From Pomphorhynchus laevis (lineage: Eukaryota; Acanthocephala; Palaeacanthocephala; Echinorhynchida; Pomphorhynchidae), in NCBI GenBank assembly GCA_012934845.2, contig WNNJ02003807.1, forward strand, positions 1 through 64,000: DNA of 64,000 bases, read 5' to 3'. The position numbers and the translations under genes are program-made. A model generated the notes under the pieces. The model worked only from the letters and a program-made list of their open reading frames with translations, was not told the origin of the DNA and did no database searches. Positions 26,001-34,071 of the stretch are shown in pieces; position 1 is the stretch's first letter; the number at the start of each line of letters is the position of its first letter.

Positions 26001-26543
26001 CGTTAAATATCAGAACTAATCTATCAGACCTAATATTTAATAAATTACGTGCCAACATGTTTACTTACTTCACTGCACTATTAACTAAACATTGTACCAT
26101 ATACTTAACATGGAAACATATTGACTAATTCAACAACATTTTCTTTACGTGATGACCACTTTGTAACTTGTGTATGCATATATTTATTTTAACAAAGTAT
26201 AGAAAGTAATATTATTACAGTTGATATGTATGTTGAATAGAATTTTAAGTGAAGCTATTTCTGAATAGGTATTTGGATGCATTCCTAATGACCACATTCG
26301 CACATTTGCACAATTGAAAGAATGGCAAACCAGATCGTTCTTGGCAAATACAAATCCAAATGATGTAATTAACTTGTTGCTAAGCTGCGAATATCTATAT
26401 TATTAATTTAGGCTTTATCAGTATTACGTAAAAATATACAAGGTTACATCGTCGAACTTCCACTTTACTTTCTTTTTGAAGAAGATTACTACCCTCTCAC
26501 AAAAACAAGAGAAGGTCTTGCACCTTATATTATGTGGACTTGA
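4861..26543 (+). CDS. PLD1: Phospholipase D (PLD1/PLD2 type), sixteen exons, 5' end not seen
   Basis: The encoded enzyme hydrolyses phosphatidylcholine to phosphatidic acid and choline at cell membranes. Sixteen exons: 4861-5029, 6286-6399, 7637-7773, 7824-7911, 7958-8036, 8828-8901, 11527-11704, 12043-12161, 18512-18622, 18676-18786, 19118-19209, 21032-21177, 21221-21294, 22454-22786, 26269-26364, 26412-26543. They join in phase throughout and total 683 codons plus TGA. Numbering from FVNG as residue 1, the first HKD motif is H111-K113-D118 (HHEKSVVID) in [15 protein letters not shown] context. The second is H505-K507-D512 (VHSKLMISD), followed by [17 protein letters not shown]. Other family blocks are [32 protein letters not shown] and the C-terminal [10 protein letters not shown]...IMWT. 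The loop between the HKD halves, long in vertebrate PLD1, is short and acidic here. The PX and PH domains are not in view, so the start is off the left edge or in unrecognised exons. Confidence 0.95.
5030..6285. other. PLD intron, AT-rich
   Basis: About 1.26 kb with no recognised element. It ends in TTTCGCTTTAG. Confidence 0.7.
6286..6399 (+). CDS. PLD1: PLD exon 2
   Basis: Encodes [20 protein letters not shown] and onward to NPKFIK. It aligns with the vertebrate GVRIFIMLYKEVELALGI...NIK stretch. Phase 0 at both ends, donor GTAAGT. Confidence 0.92.
6400..7636. other. PLD intron with an AT low-complexity tract
   Basis: At about 6835-7040 the sequence is nearly pure A/T with TTTATAATATAA-type repeats. 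Nothing else is recognised in the intron. Confidence 0.7.
7637..7773 (+). CDS. PLD1: PLD exon 3, first HKD motif
   Basis: Encodes [20 protein letters not shown] and [20 protein letters not shown], with catalytic His-Lys-Asp. Ends two bases into a codon, followed by a 50-bp intron. Confidence 0.95.
7824..7911 (+). CDS. PLD1: PLD exon 4
   Basis: Completes an Arg codon and continues [19 protein letters not shown], equivalent to HRLTDVGS in vertebrate PLD1, then the start of the variable loop. A 46-bp intron follows. Confidence 0.88.
7958..8036 (+). CDS. PLD1: PLD exon 5
   Basis: Encodes [20 protein letters not shown], part of the poorly conserved inter-HKD loop. It is supported by splice sites (TTTTTAG, GTAGAT) and by phase agreement on both sides. 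Confidence 0.8.
8828..8901 (+). CDS. PLD1: PLD exon 6
   Basis: Encodes [20 protein letters not shown] and REARQ in the inter-HKD loop. The phase fits both neighbours (1 then 0). Confidence 0.78.
9777..10024. repeat. Fold-back repeat FB1, near-perfect 248-bp palindrome
   Basis: The sequence is its own reverse complement around a centre between 9900 and 9901. The two 124-bp arms differ at a single position by eye, with no spacer. Each arm contains GCTGAAGATGATGCC...GGCATCGAAA (plus strand 9940-9969, minus strand 9832-9861). The near-identity suggests a very young insertion or active arm homogenisation. Confidence 0.95.
10528..10594. repeat. Clustered short palindromes
   Basis: GGAGGTTATGAT and ATCATAACCTCC form a perfect palindrome. 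CCTCCACAAGGAGG follows, then ATCCCCTTGTGGAGGTTAT, so several alternative hairpins overlap within 67 bp. Confidence 0.75.
10661..10920. other. Less AT-rich tract opening with a hairpin
   Basis: GGAATTTAGTGCATGATGCATGG-type sequence at 10661 is nearly complementary to CCATGCACATAGATTATGCTAAATTCC ending near 10731. Downstream to 10920 the composition is mixed rather than AT-rich. No coding similarity was found. It may be a non-coding repeat. Confidence 0.45.
11527..11704 (+). CDS. PLD1: PLD exon 7
   Basis: Encodes an acidic stretch ([15 protein letters not shown]) and then [19 protein letters not shown], matching the RFWHGKDYCNFVFKDW block of PLD1. Ends one base into a codon, donor GTACTT. Confidence 0.93.
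12043..12161 (+). CDS. PLD1: PLD exon 8
   Basis: Encodes [20 protein letters not shown] and [14 protein letters not shown], a strongly conserved block that precedes the second half of the catalytic domain. Donor GTAACG. Confidence 0.95.
13240..14060. repeat. Diverged tandem repeat of unknown origin
   Basis: Blocks of about 110-150 bp recur: CATGTCACTTCTAGA, then AACACTCATCA(G/A)TA(G/A)AATG, then ACTGGT. They start near 13300, 13440 and 13840. A longer unit including GAATGAGACAACGGCCATGA links the first and third copies. Composition is clearly less AT-rich than the flanks. The minus strand has short open frames (for example 13845-14051) repeated between units, so it may derive from a coding element. 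I do not recognise the family. Confidence 0.65.
14574..16343 (+). mobile_element. RTE-clade LINE, 5'-truncated, degenerate
   Basis: Plus-strand frames give [20 protein letters not shown], then AGSD-type linker [39 protein letters not shown] and NYRPIRLLS. Then come [20 protein letters not shown] (RT motif A), [13 protein letters not shown], and the RTE C-terminus [32 protein letters not shown] and [17 protein letters not shown] followed by TGA and GAATAAGAAGAAGAG. Several stops and frame changes interrupt it, and the FADD catalytic region is badly eroded. It is an old, dead copy inserted in sense orientation in the PLD intron. Confidence 0.9.
16560..17050 (+). mobile_element. Retroelement C-terminal domain fragment
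   Basis: A 110-codon open frame (16633-16965) reads [40 protein letters not shown] and [19 protein letters not shown]. This is the recurrent (F)VPVAVET.G..G..FL..LG.RL....QR.S.AVQRGN module at the C-terminus of many invertebrate reverse-transcriptase proteins, probably of non-LTR type. It begins at the same VDT..AS point where the related piece at 33425-33905 leaves off. The RT itself is absent. Confidence 0.7.
17690..18270 (-). mobile_element. LINE C-terminal fragment (CR1/Jockey-like)
   Basis: The minus strand reads [16 protein letters not shown], then [20 protein letters not shown] (RRL..L...R..GDL-type region), then [17 protein letters not shown]. That is the FFSVRVV..WNSLP.EVV terminal motif common in LINE ORF2 proteins. 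The catalytic core is not present. Confidence 0.75.
18512..18622 (+). CDS. PLD1: PLD exon 9
   Basis: Encodes [20 protein letters not shown] and onward to IYNANVQ, matching KYRSLSYPFLLPKS...VHANVQ. Followed by a 53-bp intron. Confidence 0.93.
18676..18786 (+). CDS. PLD1: PLD exon 10
   Basis: Encodes [20 protein letters not shown] and onward to AKHYVLIE, matching LLRSAADWSAGI...SRHYIYIE. Donor GTAAGT. Confidence 0.94.
19118..19209 (+). CDS. PLD1: PLD exon 11
   Basis: Encodes [20 protein letters not shown] and [10 protein letters not shown], matching [21 protein letters not shown]. Ends two bases into a codon. Confidence 0.94.
19380..20110 (+). mobile_element. Penelope-like element, 3' RT portion
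   Basis: Frames read [20 protein letters not shown], with YIDD as the RT catalytic motif, then [36 protein letters not shown] and [20 protein letters not shown]. This is the C-terminal RT arrangement (RYIDD, IYP..L.L.KTN, FLDL.I, then a GY....K.. tail) of GIY-YIG Penelope-like elements. The copy is truncated and broken. It is about 98% identical by eye to the minus-strand copy at 52021-52520. The extreme 3' end (TTTAAACTA...AAAATAGTAAAATATA) is duplicated at 19743 and 19948. Confidence 0.75.
20262..20358. repeat. Inverted repeat arm flanking PLD exons 12-13 (left)
   Basis: About 97 bp, from ATTATTTAATTATTAAATTT to GTAGACTCAGTTAGCTGAAT, are present almost identically in inverted orientation at 22137-22232. 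Confidence 0.85.
21032..21177 (+). CDS. PLD1: PLD exon 12
   Basis: Encodes [40 protein letters not shown] and onward, matching YRVYVVIPLLPGFEG...ALQAIMHFNYRTMCRGENS. A 43-bp intron follows. Confidence 0.95.
21221..21294 (+). CDS. PLD1: PLD exon 13
   Basis: Encodes [20 protein letters not shown] and LMGKL, matching [22 protein letters not shown]. Donor GTGGGT. Confidence 0.92.
21601..21745. repeat. Small fold-back repeat
   Basis: TTATTTTTATATTTCGC at the left end is matched by GCGAAATATAAAAATAA at the right. A second inverted pair, AATCATTAG and CTAATGATT, lies inside. It looks like a short non-autonomous element of about 140 bp. Confidence 0.65.
22137..22232. repeat. Inverted repeat arm flanking PLD exons 12-13 (right)
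   Basis: Reverse complement of 20262-20358 with very few differences. The tail TAGACTCAGTTA-(A/G)CTG also recurs alone near 25570, 25750 and 52822. Confidence 0.85.
22454..22786 (+). CDS. PLD1: PLD exon 14, second HKD motif
   Basis: Largest exon (111 codons). Encodes [40 protein letters not shown] and LIIEDSEF, followed by a divergent stretch and [20 protein letters not shown]. His-Lys-Asp at residues 505, 507 and 512. Phase 0 at both ends, donor GTATGT. Confidence 0.97.
23180..23272. repeat. Minisatellite, ~22-bp unit
   Basis: Four to five imperfect copies of TTGCATTATTATTGGCG(C/A)(T/C) with variable spacer sequence. Confidence 0.8.
23455..23625. repeat. Imperfect inverted repeat (hairpin element)
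   Basis: CCATTTTGAAAATATC at the left pairs with GATATTTTCAAAATGG at the right. Inner arms GAATAGACTTTACA and TGTAAAGTCTATTC also pair. Arms are about 50 bp. Confidence 0.75.
23620..24275. repeat. Dispersed direct repeat, three units
   Basis: Sequence beginning TGTCAT(T/G)AACTGATATAATA and continuing GATAACTA(T/C)T(A/G)TAACA recurs near 23627, 23838 and 24220. The last two are preceded by GAAGACC(A/G)CAGTTGCCGTA and CTATTCGTTGGTAG about 60-70 bp upstream. The repeat period between them is about 390 bp. Confidence 0.75.
24020..24180 (-). mobile_element. LINE endonuclease fragment
   Basis: The minus strand reads [40 protein letters not shown]. This is the core of an apurinic-type LINE endonuclease (VANVY.PP...D...L...L....I..GDFN). 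Confidence 0.7.
24480..25010 (+). mobile_element. Probable Jockey-like LINE ORF1 fragment
   Basis: A start [20 protein letters not shown] is followed in another frame by [40 protein letters not shown], and a cysteine/histidine region ([24 protein letters not shown]) in which some cysteines are lost. The layout resembles the PIKVV..GLP and CCHC-knuckle part of Jockey ORF1 proteins. A short piece of the same sequence (AAACTAGAAAAACGTTACTC) recurs at 22257. The assignment is by layout only. Confidence 0.45.
26269..26364 (+). CDS. PLD1: PLD exon 15
   Basis: Encodes [20 protein letters not shown] and [12 protein letters not shown], matching VFRCLPNDEVHNLIQLRDF in PLD1. Followed by a 47-bp intron. 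Confidence 0.94.
26412..26543 (+). CDS. PLD1: PLD exon 16, C-terminus
   Basis: Encodes [40 protein letters not shown] and MWT followed by TGA. The invariant ...VWT-type C-terminus needed for PLD activity is conserved, so the gene end is secure. Confidence 0.96.
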   Translation, partial: ALSVLRKNIQGYIVELPLYFLFEEDYYPLTKTREGLAPYIMWT

Positions 26544-27800
26544 CAATTGAATTTATGAAATTCGTGTCAATATATTTTTATTATTAATATTTGTATGCAT
26601 TCATTAGTTTAATAAATTTTTTGCTTTCATTTACATTCAAATAAATCGCTTAAAATGTTTGTTTCTTTATTAAAATTTCGTTTCATTTGACTCCAATTAA
26701 TAATTGGAATGGACTCATATATTTGTGATGCCAATGAATATTATGATGCACTATCTGCAAGTATTGGTCTAGTTGTTCATTTTGAGAAGGCATCGTTTGC
26801 GATTAGATGAAGATATCGGTTACTTTAAGATGTAAAAGTTAATCAGATCAAAGGCTGAGTTAGTTATTATATATATTGCCTAAGATTTCGCGGCGTTACG
26901 GCTTCGTCAGTAATTCATCTAAAACGTGGAACACATATAAACACCGTCATAAATATATTTACTATTAATAACATAATTAATATTTATCAATGCATCGAAT
27001 CAAGCCAGCCCACCGCCTCGTCTTTATATTTTGGTAAATAAAATGTTACGAGTTATTTTACTGAATTCGAGATTTTTTGCTTGTGTACCAACATTAAACA
27101 AATAATAAGACAGTTCAAGATAATTATTTTCCAATCTAAAAAGCAGTAGCTTAGGTGTATAAGTAGTATTGGCAGCTCTGCTACAAACAAAATGTTAATA
27201 TTCTCTAATATTAATGAGGCAAAAAAGAGACATTAGGATACATTAAGATGCATTTATTAGACATGATATTTCAGCACTAACTTTTATAAATTTTCGAAAT
27301 TGCTGCTTTTACCATCAGGTACATAATTTACAATTAAAATATATCAACTTATAACCAGTTATAATACTTACCTAAAATTTACCTATTACAGGTAAATTAT
27401 TACTATTAATAATTTACGAAAGTTGAAAGCTGAAGTCTTTGAATAAATTTATTCAATTTATCGTTTTCTCCAAACTAATCGTAATTACGATTAGTAATAT
27501 ATAATCGTAATATATTATATTTTAATATAATAATCTTATATTATTAATTATAATAATTAATTCGTTAATTAAGTAACTAATTATTTAATAATTATTTATA
27601 TTATCACTTTGAGACGTTGTCTAGCGTACACGAGAGACACAAGTGTACGCTTAAATTACCTGAAAATGAGTATTTATAGAAATATGTAATTATTAACTTT
27701 TATTAATAAAATAAGAAATTTATAAAATGCCCGGTTAAAGGAAAAGACGCTTTAAATTCCGCACACTTAGTGTATATACTGCATTATATGATAATTATAA
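26544..27800. other. PLD 3' flank
   Basis: AT-rich. An AATAAA occurs at 26641 and 27040, either of which could serve polyadenylation. A hairpin AGCGTACAC...GTGTACGCT lies at 27614-27642. No coding sequence is recognised. Confidence 0.5.
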
Positions 27801-28420
27801 GGGGCAGTGAAGTAAGATATATAAGAAGAGTAAAGAAGATGGTGCAAGATACGGATCTTCGGGGAAACTTAAAGTATCAGTTTAGAAGGAGCTTGAGGAC
27901 TAGTAAAGATAAGGTGATTAAGATATGAAACAAACCACTAAGCTATCCTTGAGAAAAACATGAAGCAAACCACTGCATTGTCATAACGAAACCGTAATCA
28001 TGTCGATGGAATGATCTACAAAGTCGAAGGTTGGAGAAAAGTCGAGTAAGATAAAATCACCACAAAACATTTTGTAACGGATCATGATCAGATCATAGAA
28101 AACCTTTTGACTGGCGGCTTCAATAGAATGATGAGGATAAAAAGCAGACTGAAAAGGATCGTATAACTTATATGAAATAATATAAAAAGTGAATTTGCTG
28201 AGGACAAGTCGTTTAGGAAGTTTGGAAACGGTCGATAGTTGGAATTAGGTCGGTATGATGCAGGAAGTAAGGGGTAATAATTTTTTTCAAAGTTGGTCAG
28301 ATAATGTCAGATTTTGATTGAGTTGGAAATCCAATATCTTGAATTGGCGAATTAAATGCAGTTACAAGAAGGAAATAAATAAAAAGAGGAGTTAAATGAT
28401 ATGAGTTGCCATGGGATCCG
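27800..28420 (-). mobile_element. LINE RT fragment (L2/CR1 group)
   Basis: The minus strand reads SNYRPFPNFLNDLSSANS, then YDPFQSAFYPHHSIEAASQK, then DFILLDFSPTFDFVDHSID. These are the SNYRPIS, FQSGFR..HSTETAL and LDLSAAFDTVDHS blocks of L2/CR1-group reverse transcriptases. It ends before the catalytic motif. Confidence 0.78.
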
Positions 28421-28499
28421 GTAGAGCTAGTATCGACTGTGTCAATGAAATCTCATCTTCATATACTATGAGATATTAACGTTTCGTAATATTAAAGCA

Positions 28500-28600
28500 A
28501 TTTAAAGTTTAATTTTCTATTTTACTCTAAATATTCAATTTTTTGAACGAAAATTTACAATTTCAAGCTAAAACTCGCAAGATCTATTATGTATCAATGA
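28500..28600. repeat. Inverted repeat arm (left) of a 4.4-kb block
   Basis: Contains AAGCTAAAACTCGCAAGATC and TATTATGTATCA. An inverted copy lies at 32838-32935, about 80% similar over roughly 95 bp. Confidence 0.7.
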
Positions 28601-28609
28601 ATCTTCTCA

Positions 28610-30430
28610 TTGAAACATCAATGGTTTTATAACTACAAAGTACGTAAATTTCTTATTAATGTAAGTTTCTTATTACTAAGGAAAATGACTATTTTCTTTA
28701 TACAAAATATCTTTCCTCTTCTCCAAGTAAAACAGAGAAAAACGTATTCAACCACTCTCTTTGATTGCCTACAAATAACGTTCCAGGAGAGGCCCGTATG
28801 TCTGGATATGATCATTAGAGATAAAGTTGCGAATAAGATAAAAGTAACGCCTTGGAGATGTTGGGCTAATTGAGTTCCCGAATACGCGTGGTCTGTTTAA
28901 ACTAATTGGATGATAAGCAAAATTAGTTTATTATATTTCAGTCTAAACATTTGATTTTGAATGTTCGAAGGTCATTTTTTAGATCGAGCAAAATTAAATT
29001 TGGAAGATAATCAGAGCGATCGATTGAGATATGATCGGACTGGATTAGTTTCTTAAATGTACGAAGATACCGATATGATATGATATTTACAGAGGTAGAA
29101 TTACAGGATCTTGGAGTATTACATTGTATGAACGACTTTTGAAGTTTGCAAAATCTCTTGGAATAGCAACGAGGCACGTATGGCTAGATTTGAGCATTAT
29201 AGAAAACAGTCGAGCAGAATCATAAGGAAGTTTCAGATCGGTAGATGAGTTGTAAGTACTCGAATAGTTATGGACAGTTAGCAAATAGTAGCGTGCTGAG
29301 AATGCAGAATTGTTTGGATGTATGGTCAGCAGCATGCATAATACGTTGAAGAGGATAAAACATATTTAAATGAGTTATTAAGCAAACTAAGGAAATAGTT
29401 AAATGGGGGAAAGAGTAGAAACAATGAGTTGTGAGCATGTAATAGGATTAATTTTGTTATGAATGCATTGATGATCACGGAGAAAAAAGAAACAAGAGCG
29501 CACTTGGTGAATAAATGACGGGAAATAATAACTATTGTTGAAGGAAACCAAGAAATTTCAAAGCGGTGGCTAGATATTTGCTGTCAAGAAAAATAGGAGG
29601 ACTAGTTATAATACCCGGATAAATTAACTAGATAACGATTGAATTCACGAAATTGATCTTCATTGAGTTGGCTTCTAGATATTTGGAAACAGCGGTTAGC
29701 ACTTTATAGATAGTAAGGAGATTTTGTTTATATTGGAAAGCGAACAATAAGTGTAGATGAGGATGTCATAAGCATACTACATTATTTAAGGGTTGAAAGG
29801 CGAAATGATGTGTGATAAGTTTCAAATAAGTAAAAAGATAAAGATAGCGCCAAAGACAAATCTTTGAAAAATGCCGCGTTTAAGAAAAACACAGTCAAAA
29901 ACATTTGGGAACAACGGATTGATGAGATACACTTGGATAGATAGGTGGCGAACCAAGCAGCAGTAGGTAACATTCAAAGCGAAGACGAAGGCAGTATAAA
30001 AGAGTAGAGCGATTCACGATATCAAAGGTTGCAGATAGGCCAAGTGAAATAACAACAGTGTTTAAGCGTTGATAACTTGGAGGTCAGATATCGCTTAAAC
30101 ATTAAGAGATGCAGTTTCGGTGAAATAATAATGTTCACAATCCGAGGACTATAAAGGTGGGTACAAGCGTGAATAAATCAGATATGACTTAATTTGAGTA
30201 AGAATTACGCTTTCAATGAGTTGGAAGGTACTGGAAGGTTCGAAATTGAACGGTATGATAATGTAAAATCGAGGAATGTTTTTAAGAATATGACAAATGA
30301 TGACGAGGTTCTAAAAAATGGGAAATGCTGATGCGAATAGAATAAAGGATTAAATCCTTATAAATATATAAATCAAATAAAGATTTAAATCCAATAAAGA
30401 TTTGAATCAAATAAAGATTTAAATCCAATA
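28610..30430 (-). mobile_element. LINE (L2/CR1 group), RT and C-terminal part of an interrupted copy
   Basis: Reading down the minus strand are YFTETASLNV, LGLSATFDIVNRSTLLYCL (RT motif A region), WFATYLSKCISSI, DILIYTYCSLSNIN (eroded YADD region) and LQKSFIQCNTPRSCNS. A probable C-terminal GLSWN...R motif lies near 28800. Many stops interrupt it. Its upstream portion is probably the minus-strand piece at 31955-32830, separated from it by the plus-strand LINE at 30441-31950. Confidence 0.65.
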
Positions 30431-30445
30431 AGGAATTAAATCCAT
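30355..30445. repeat. Short tandem repeat
   Basis: About four imperfect copies of AAATAAAGATTTAAATCCAA, at the 5' junction of the plus-strand LINE. Confidence 0.8.
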
Positions 30446-31950
30446 ATGATCATTGATATCCCCTTTCCTCACCATCTTGTTTAACTCGTCAATCACAGTC
30501 GTATATTGCCTTTACACTGGAAAGCCGTCATCGTTCGTCCCCTCATTAAAATACAATCGCTCGACCCATCCCTTCTTTCTAGCTATCGGTCAATTTCACT
30601 CCTCCCTACTCGTTCTAAGCTCTTAGAACGACTTATCTTAATACAAAGCAACGTTCATCTCTCTTCATCCAATCTGTACCCTTCTTTCAAATTCGCTTTC
30701 TGCTATAATCACTACACCGAAATCGCTTACATGAATGTTTACAACTACCTACTTACTTCTCGTGACAAGGCACTATATAGTGTTCTCAACTCCCTCGACC
30801 TATCCTCAACCTTAGATATCGTCGACAACTCTATCCTCCTTTATTACCTTCGTTATGATTACGTATTTCTTCCTCCTCCGTTGCATGGTTTGTCTCATAT
30901 CCATCCGACCGTTCTTTTGCATCGGTTCTAATTCATCATCATCTCCTCCCATCCCTATTTTCTGCGGGGTCTTACATAGTTCAGTCCAAGGTCCCATGAT
31001 TTTCTCTCTTCTGCTTGGCGATCTCTTTCAGTTTTCCAAACCTTACTCCTTTAACGTCATGCAATACACCAATTACACTCATCTATGCCCATGCATCCGC
31101 CCATCGCAAACACGATATCGGCATTTCTGAATACAACTGTTTTTCTTCTATCTACAAACGTTTCTCACATCCTCATCTCGTTCTAAACCCGACAAGTCTA
31201 AAATAAGGTGGATCATCCCCAATCAACCTAACATATCTCCTCCCCCTGTATCTGTTGTCTCATCAATTATCTCCATAGTCCATGATCTCAGTTTCTTAGT
31301 CTTCCATTAAACCATTCGTTCGTGACAAGGCCTGCTCGTCTTACTTAATTCTCCGTGATATCTGCCACATCCGCCTCCTTATCGACTTCCGCTCTTGTAC
31401 GTATATTCTTTCATCGCGTATATTCGCTAATATCGATTACCGACTCAGCCTTTTCGATAGTTCTCCAAACTTTATCATCATACCCCTACAACGCATCATC
31501 AACTCGGCCATTCAAGTGCTCCTACGTCTCCGTCGCTTCGACCACACATCTACATATCTTGCCCAACTCGCCTGGCCCACCATCCACATCCGCATCTAAC
31601 TCCGACTTGCTCTCATTACTTTTAATCTTATCGCTGTCGGATCCCCATCGTTCATCAACCTTCCTTTCTTAGACAACACTCATTCCACCTCTCAATCGCT
31701 GTGTTCCCGTCGTTCTATCTTACTCCACGTTCCCAATTACTCCAACAACCACGGTCTCCACTCATTCATCTTCGCCTACCCATCGCTTGGAATCAGCTTC
31801 ATCTCGACGTCCGCCGCGCCCTCTATTTTATAACATTCAAATACCTCCTCAGCTCCCACCTTCTCGACACATTATTTAGATCTTTTGTTGTGGTCATGTA
31901 AGCGCGCGCCATCACGCATTTGCAAATAAAAATCATTTTAAAAAAGAAAT
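30446..31950 (+). mobile_element. LINE family A, 5'-truncated copy
   Basis: The open frame at 30506-30931 reads HWKAVIVRPLIKIQSLDPSL, YRSISLLPTRSKLLERLIL, YTEIAYMNVYNYLLTSRDK and NSLDLSSTLDIVDNSILLYY (RT core). Downstream pieces read NSAIQVLLRLRRFDHTSTYL and HVPNYSNNHGLHSF. The 3' end has TGTAAGCGCGCGCCATCACG, the family tail. Several frame breaks are present. Confidence 0.82.
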
Positions 31951-31954
31951 ACAG

Positions 31955-32830
31955 GTTAGTAAAGGAGTAATAAGAGGACAGAGTAATTTCAAAGAATGTG
32001 TATTTAAAGGGTCAAGTTGAGAGTAAGAATTTTCCAGTTGTAGAAGAGAAGATGAAACTTCGTCCCTGATACTTAGAATTGTAAAACTCGGTGAGTTCTG
32101 ATTTTTTGACTGGAGATAGGAAGATAAATCATTAGGGTAGAGTTTACAAAAAGTTCTTTCAGATGAGCGAGGAAGGATAGAATTAAGTATTTTCCGGTGT
32201 GTTTAGGTCTGGAACATGTCAACTTAAAAATTTGACTTTTAATGAATAAGAGTATGGCGATCGCTTCGATGGTTAAGGTGGATAACGTGAGTTATCTACG
32301 AGCAAAAAGATTGACATTTTCTCATATGTCAACGATAAATTCGATGGGAGTGACAAATGCTACGCTTAGACAAACGCAATTTAAAGTGAACCACTGGGCG
32401 TGATATGAACGTTTACTATCTACTCAACTAGTTGATAGTTGAGAATACAGAGGCGAAGTTAGTGAGGAACGAGAGAACAGAAAGAAGATAGTCAAATTTT
32501 AATTTTGTCCATGAGCGTGAGCATATCGTAGCATTCGACTCTGATGTAACAGTAAGATTAATAAATATAAAACGACAGTGATATAAAAAACCAGGATAAA
32601 AATGACGTTGGATAGTTGAACTGAAGTCTGACAAAGAAGTTCAATAGTATTTGGGGTGAATAGGGTGATCGGATGTTTTATGAAGATTGATGTTAGTGGC
32701 ATTAGACAATCATGATAATTAGCGGATACCTATATCGAATTTTCTATGAACGAAGTGTGTCATCAACATAGATGTCTAAATAACGAAGACGTTTGACAGA
32801 GAGACTGTTGTCACAATGCCGATATATGGT
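31955..32830 (-). mobile_element. LINE (L2/CR1 group), region upstream of RT
   Basis: The minus strand reads NDLSSYLQSKNQNSPS, then RDEVSSSLLQLENSYSQLDP and LLCPLITPLLT. This matches the pre-RT linker P.EV...L..L......LDP....LLK. Further upstream the frame is too eroded to assign. It likely belongs to the same copy as 28610-30430. Confidence 0.55.
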
Positions 32831-32837
32831 GATACAT

Positions 32838-32935
32838 AATAGATCTTGCGAGTTTTAGCTTGTAATGGTGTATTTTCGTTGATAAAATTGAAATTTTAGA
32901 GTAAATAGAAAATTTAAGTTTGAAAAATCTCGAAA
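32838..32935. repeat. Inverted repeat arm (right) of a 4.4-kb block
   Basis: ATAGATCTTGCGAGTTTTAG and flanking sequence are inverted relative to 28500-28600. Confidence 0.7.
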
Positions 32936-33064
32936 ATTTGATGCAATCAATTCTTCGTTCGATTTAAAAAATCAAACATCTTCTTTTTGAGGCATTTATC
33001 CGATTTATAAAACTCATTACACTTTAATCTATTCTAATTGCGAATCATTTAGTTTATCAGGAAA

Positions 33065-33230
33065 CAAAACAGATAAAATTATATTTATATTATTATATAT
33101 TTATAATATAATATAATATAATAATACAAATATATAAATATATAAATAATATAAATATATAAATATATTTATATTTATATATTATTAATATTATATTTAT
33201 ATTATAAAATTATATTACATTATAAGATAT
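33065..33230. repeat. AT low-complexity tract
   Basis: Almost only A and T, with ATATAAATATATAA-type units. Confidence 0.85.
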
Positions 33231-33424
33231 TCTTGTATAATATAGACATTATTTGTATAATTAATTGTTAATAGTTGATACTGATTCATTAGTGATAAAG
33301 AATTATTAGAACTGGATCAAAGAAAAGAGGAAATTATTTTTGATATTTCGGTAACTTCTTTTATCAACTTCAGAAAATTACAGATTTTTATAATGTACGT
33401 TTTTTATAATGTACATTTATAATG

Positions 33425-33905
33425 TACAAGCTCGGAAGACGAGGCATCTCGCGTGCGAATTATGGCGGTCTCCACAAGTGAGTCTGGTGCTTGGCTAAAC
33501 ACAGTTCCGATTAGTGCCCTGGGAACTTTGCTCGATGACGAGGTTGTGAGATTGAGCATTTCCCTAAGACTAGGCCTTCCTACATTACTCCACACATATG
33601 TCATTGTGGAGCGTCTGTTGACGAGTCAGGACGACATGGATTAGCATGCAGAATTTCGAGAGGCAGATTCCCCAGACACGCGGAAATAAATTCAGTGATA
33701 AGCAGAGTCCTTAACACCGTCAACGCCCCAAACATTCTAGAGCCATCCAATGTATGCAGATCGGACAGTCGACGTCCTGATGGAGTCACCATTTTCCCTT
33801 GGCGTGAAGGGAAATGTTTGATGTTAGACGTTACCTGCGTGGACACCCTCGCAGCCAGCAATGTTAGGAATGCAGCCAGAGGAGCGGGCGAAACAGCATC
33901 ATAAA
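33425..33905 (+). mobile_element. Retroelement C-terminal domain, 5' part (interrupted by a LINE)
   Basis: Frames read RIMAVSTSESGAWLNTVPIS, ALGTLLDDEVVRLSISLRLG, then RRPDGVTIFPWREGK, DVTCVDTLAASNVRN and AARGAGETAS. This is the ..SG.WL..LP...LG..LDDE..R....LRLG ... RPDG.T..PW..G....WD.T.VDT.A.S module of many invertebrate retroelement polyproteins. The homologous continuation resumes at 38258. Confidence 0.75.
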
Positions 33906-34071
33906 AAAGCATCATAAACAGCATCAAAAAAAAGTTTGAGATAAAATAACATACAATATATTTCAGATATATTCGTCAATTTCAAGAAAGAATTGGTTAT
34001 TAAAGTACTTACAATAAAAATAACATACAACTATTGGTTCCAATTATACCGAAGAACCAATATCAAACATC

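Larger units (their letters stand above)
22787..26268. other. PLD intron with minisatellite and Jockey-like LINE scraps
   Basis: Contains the repeats at 23180-23272, 23455-23625 and 23620-24275, and LINE pieces at 24020-24180 and 24480-25010. From 25050 to 26268 it is AT-rich with two copies of TAGACTCAG(G)TTAACTG-like sequence and nothing coding. Confidence 0.7.

Noticed and set aside
33601-33927. 108-codon minus-strand open frame
   Set aside because: The plus strand carries the recognisable retroelement module, so the minus frame is its shadow.
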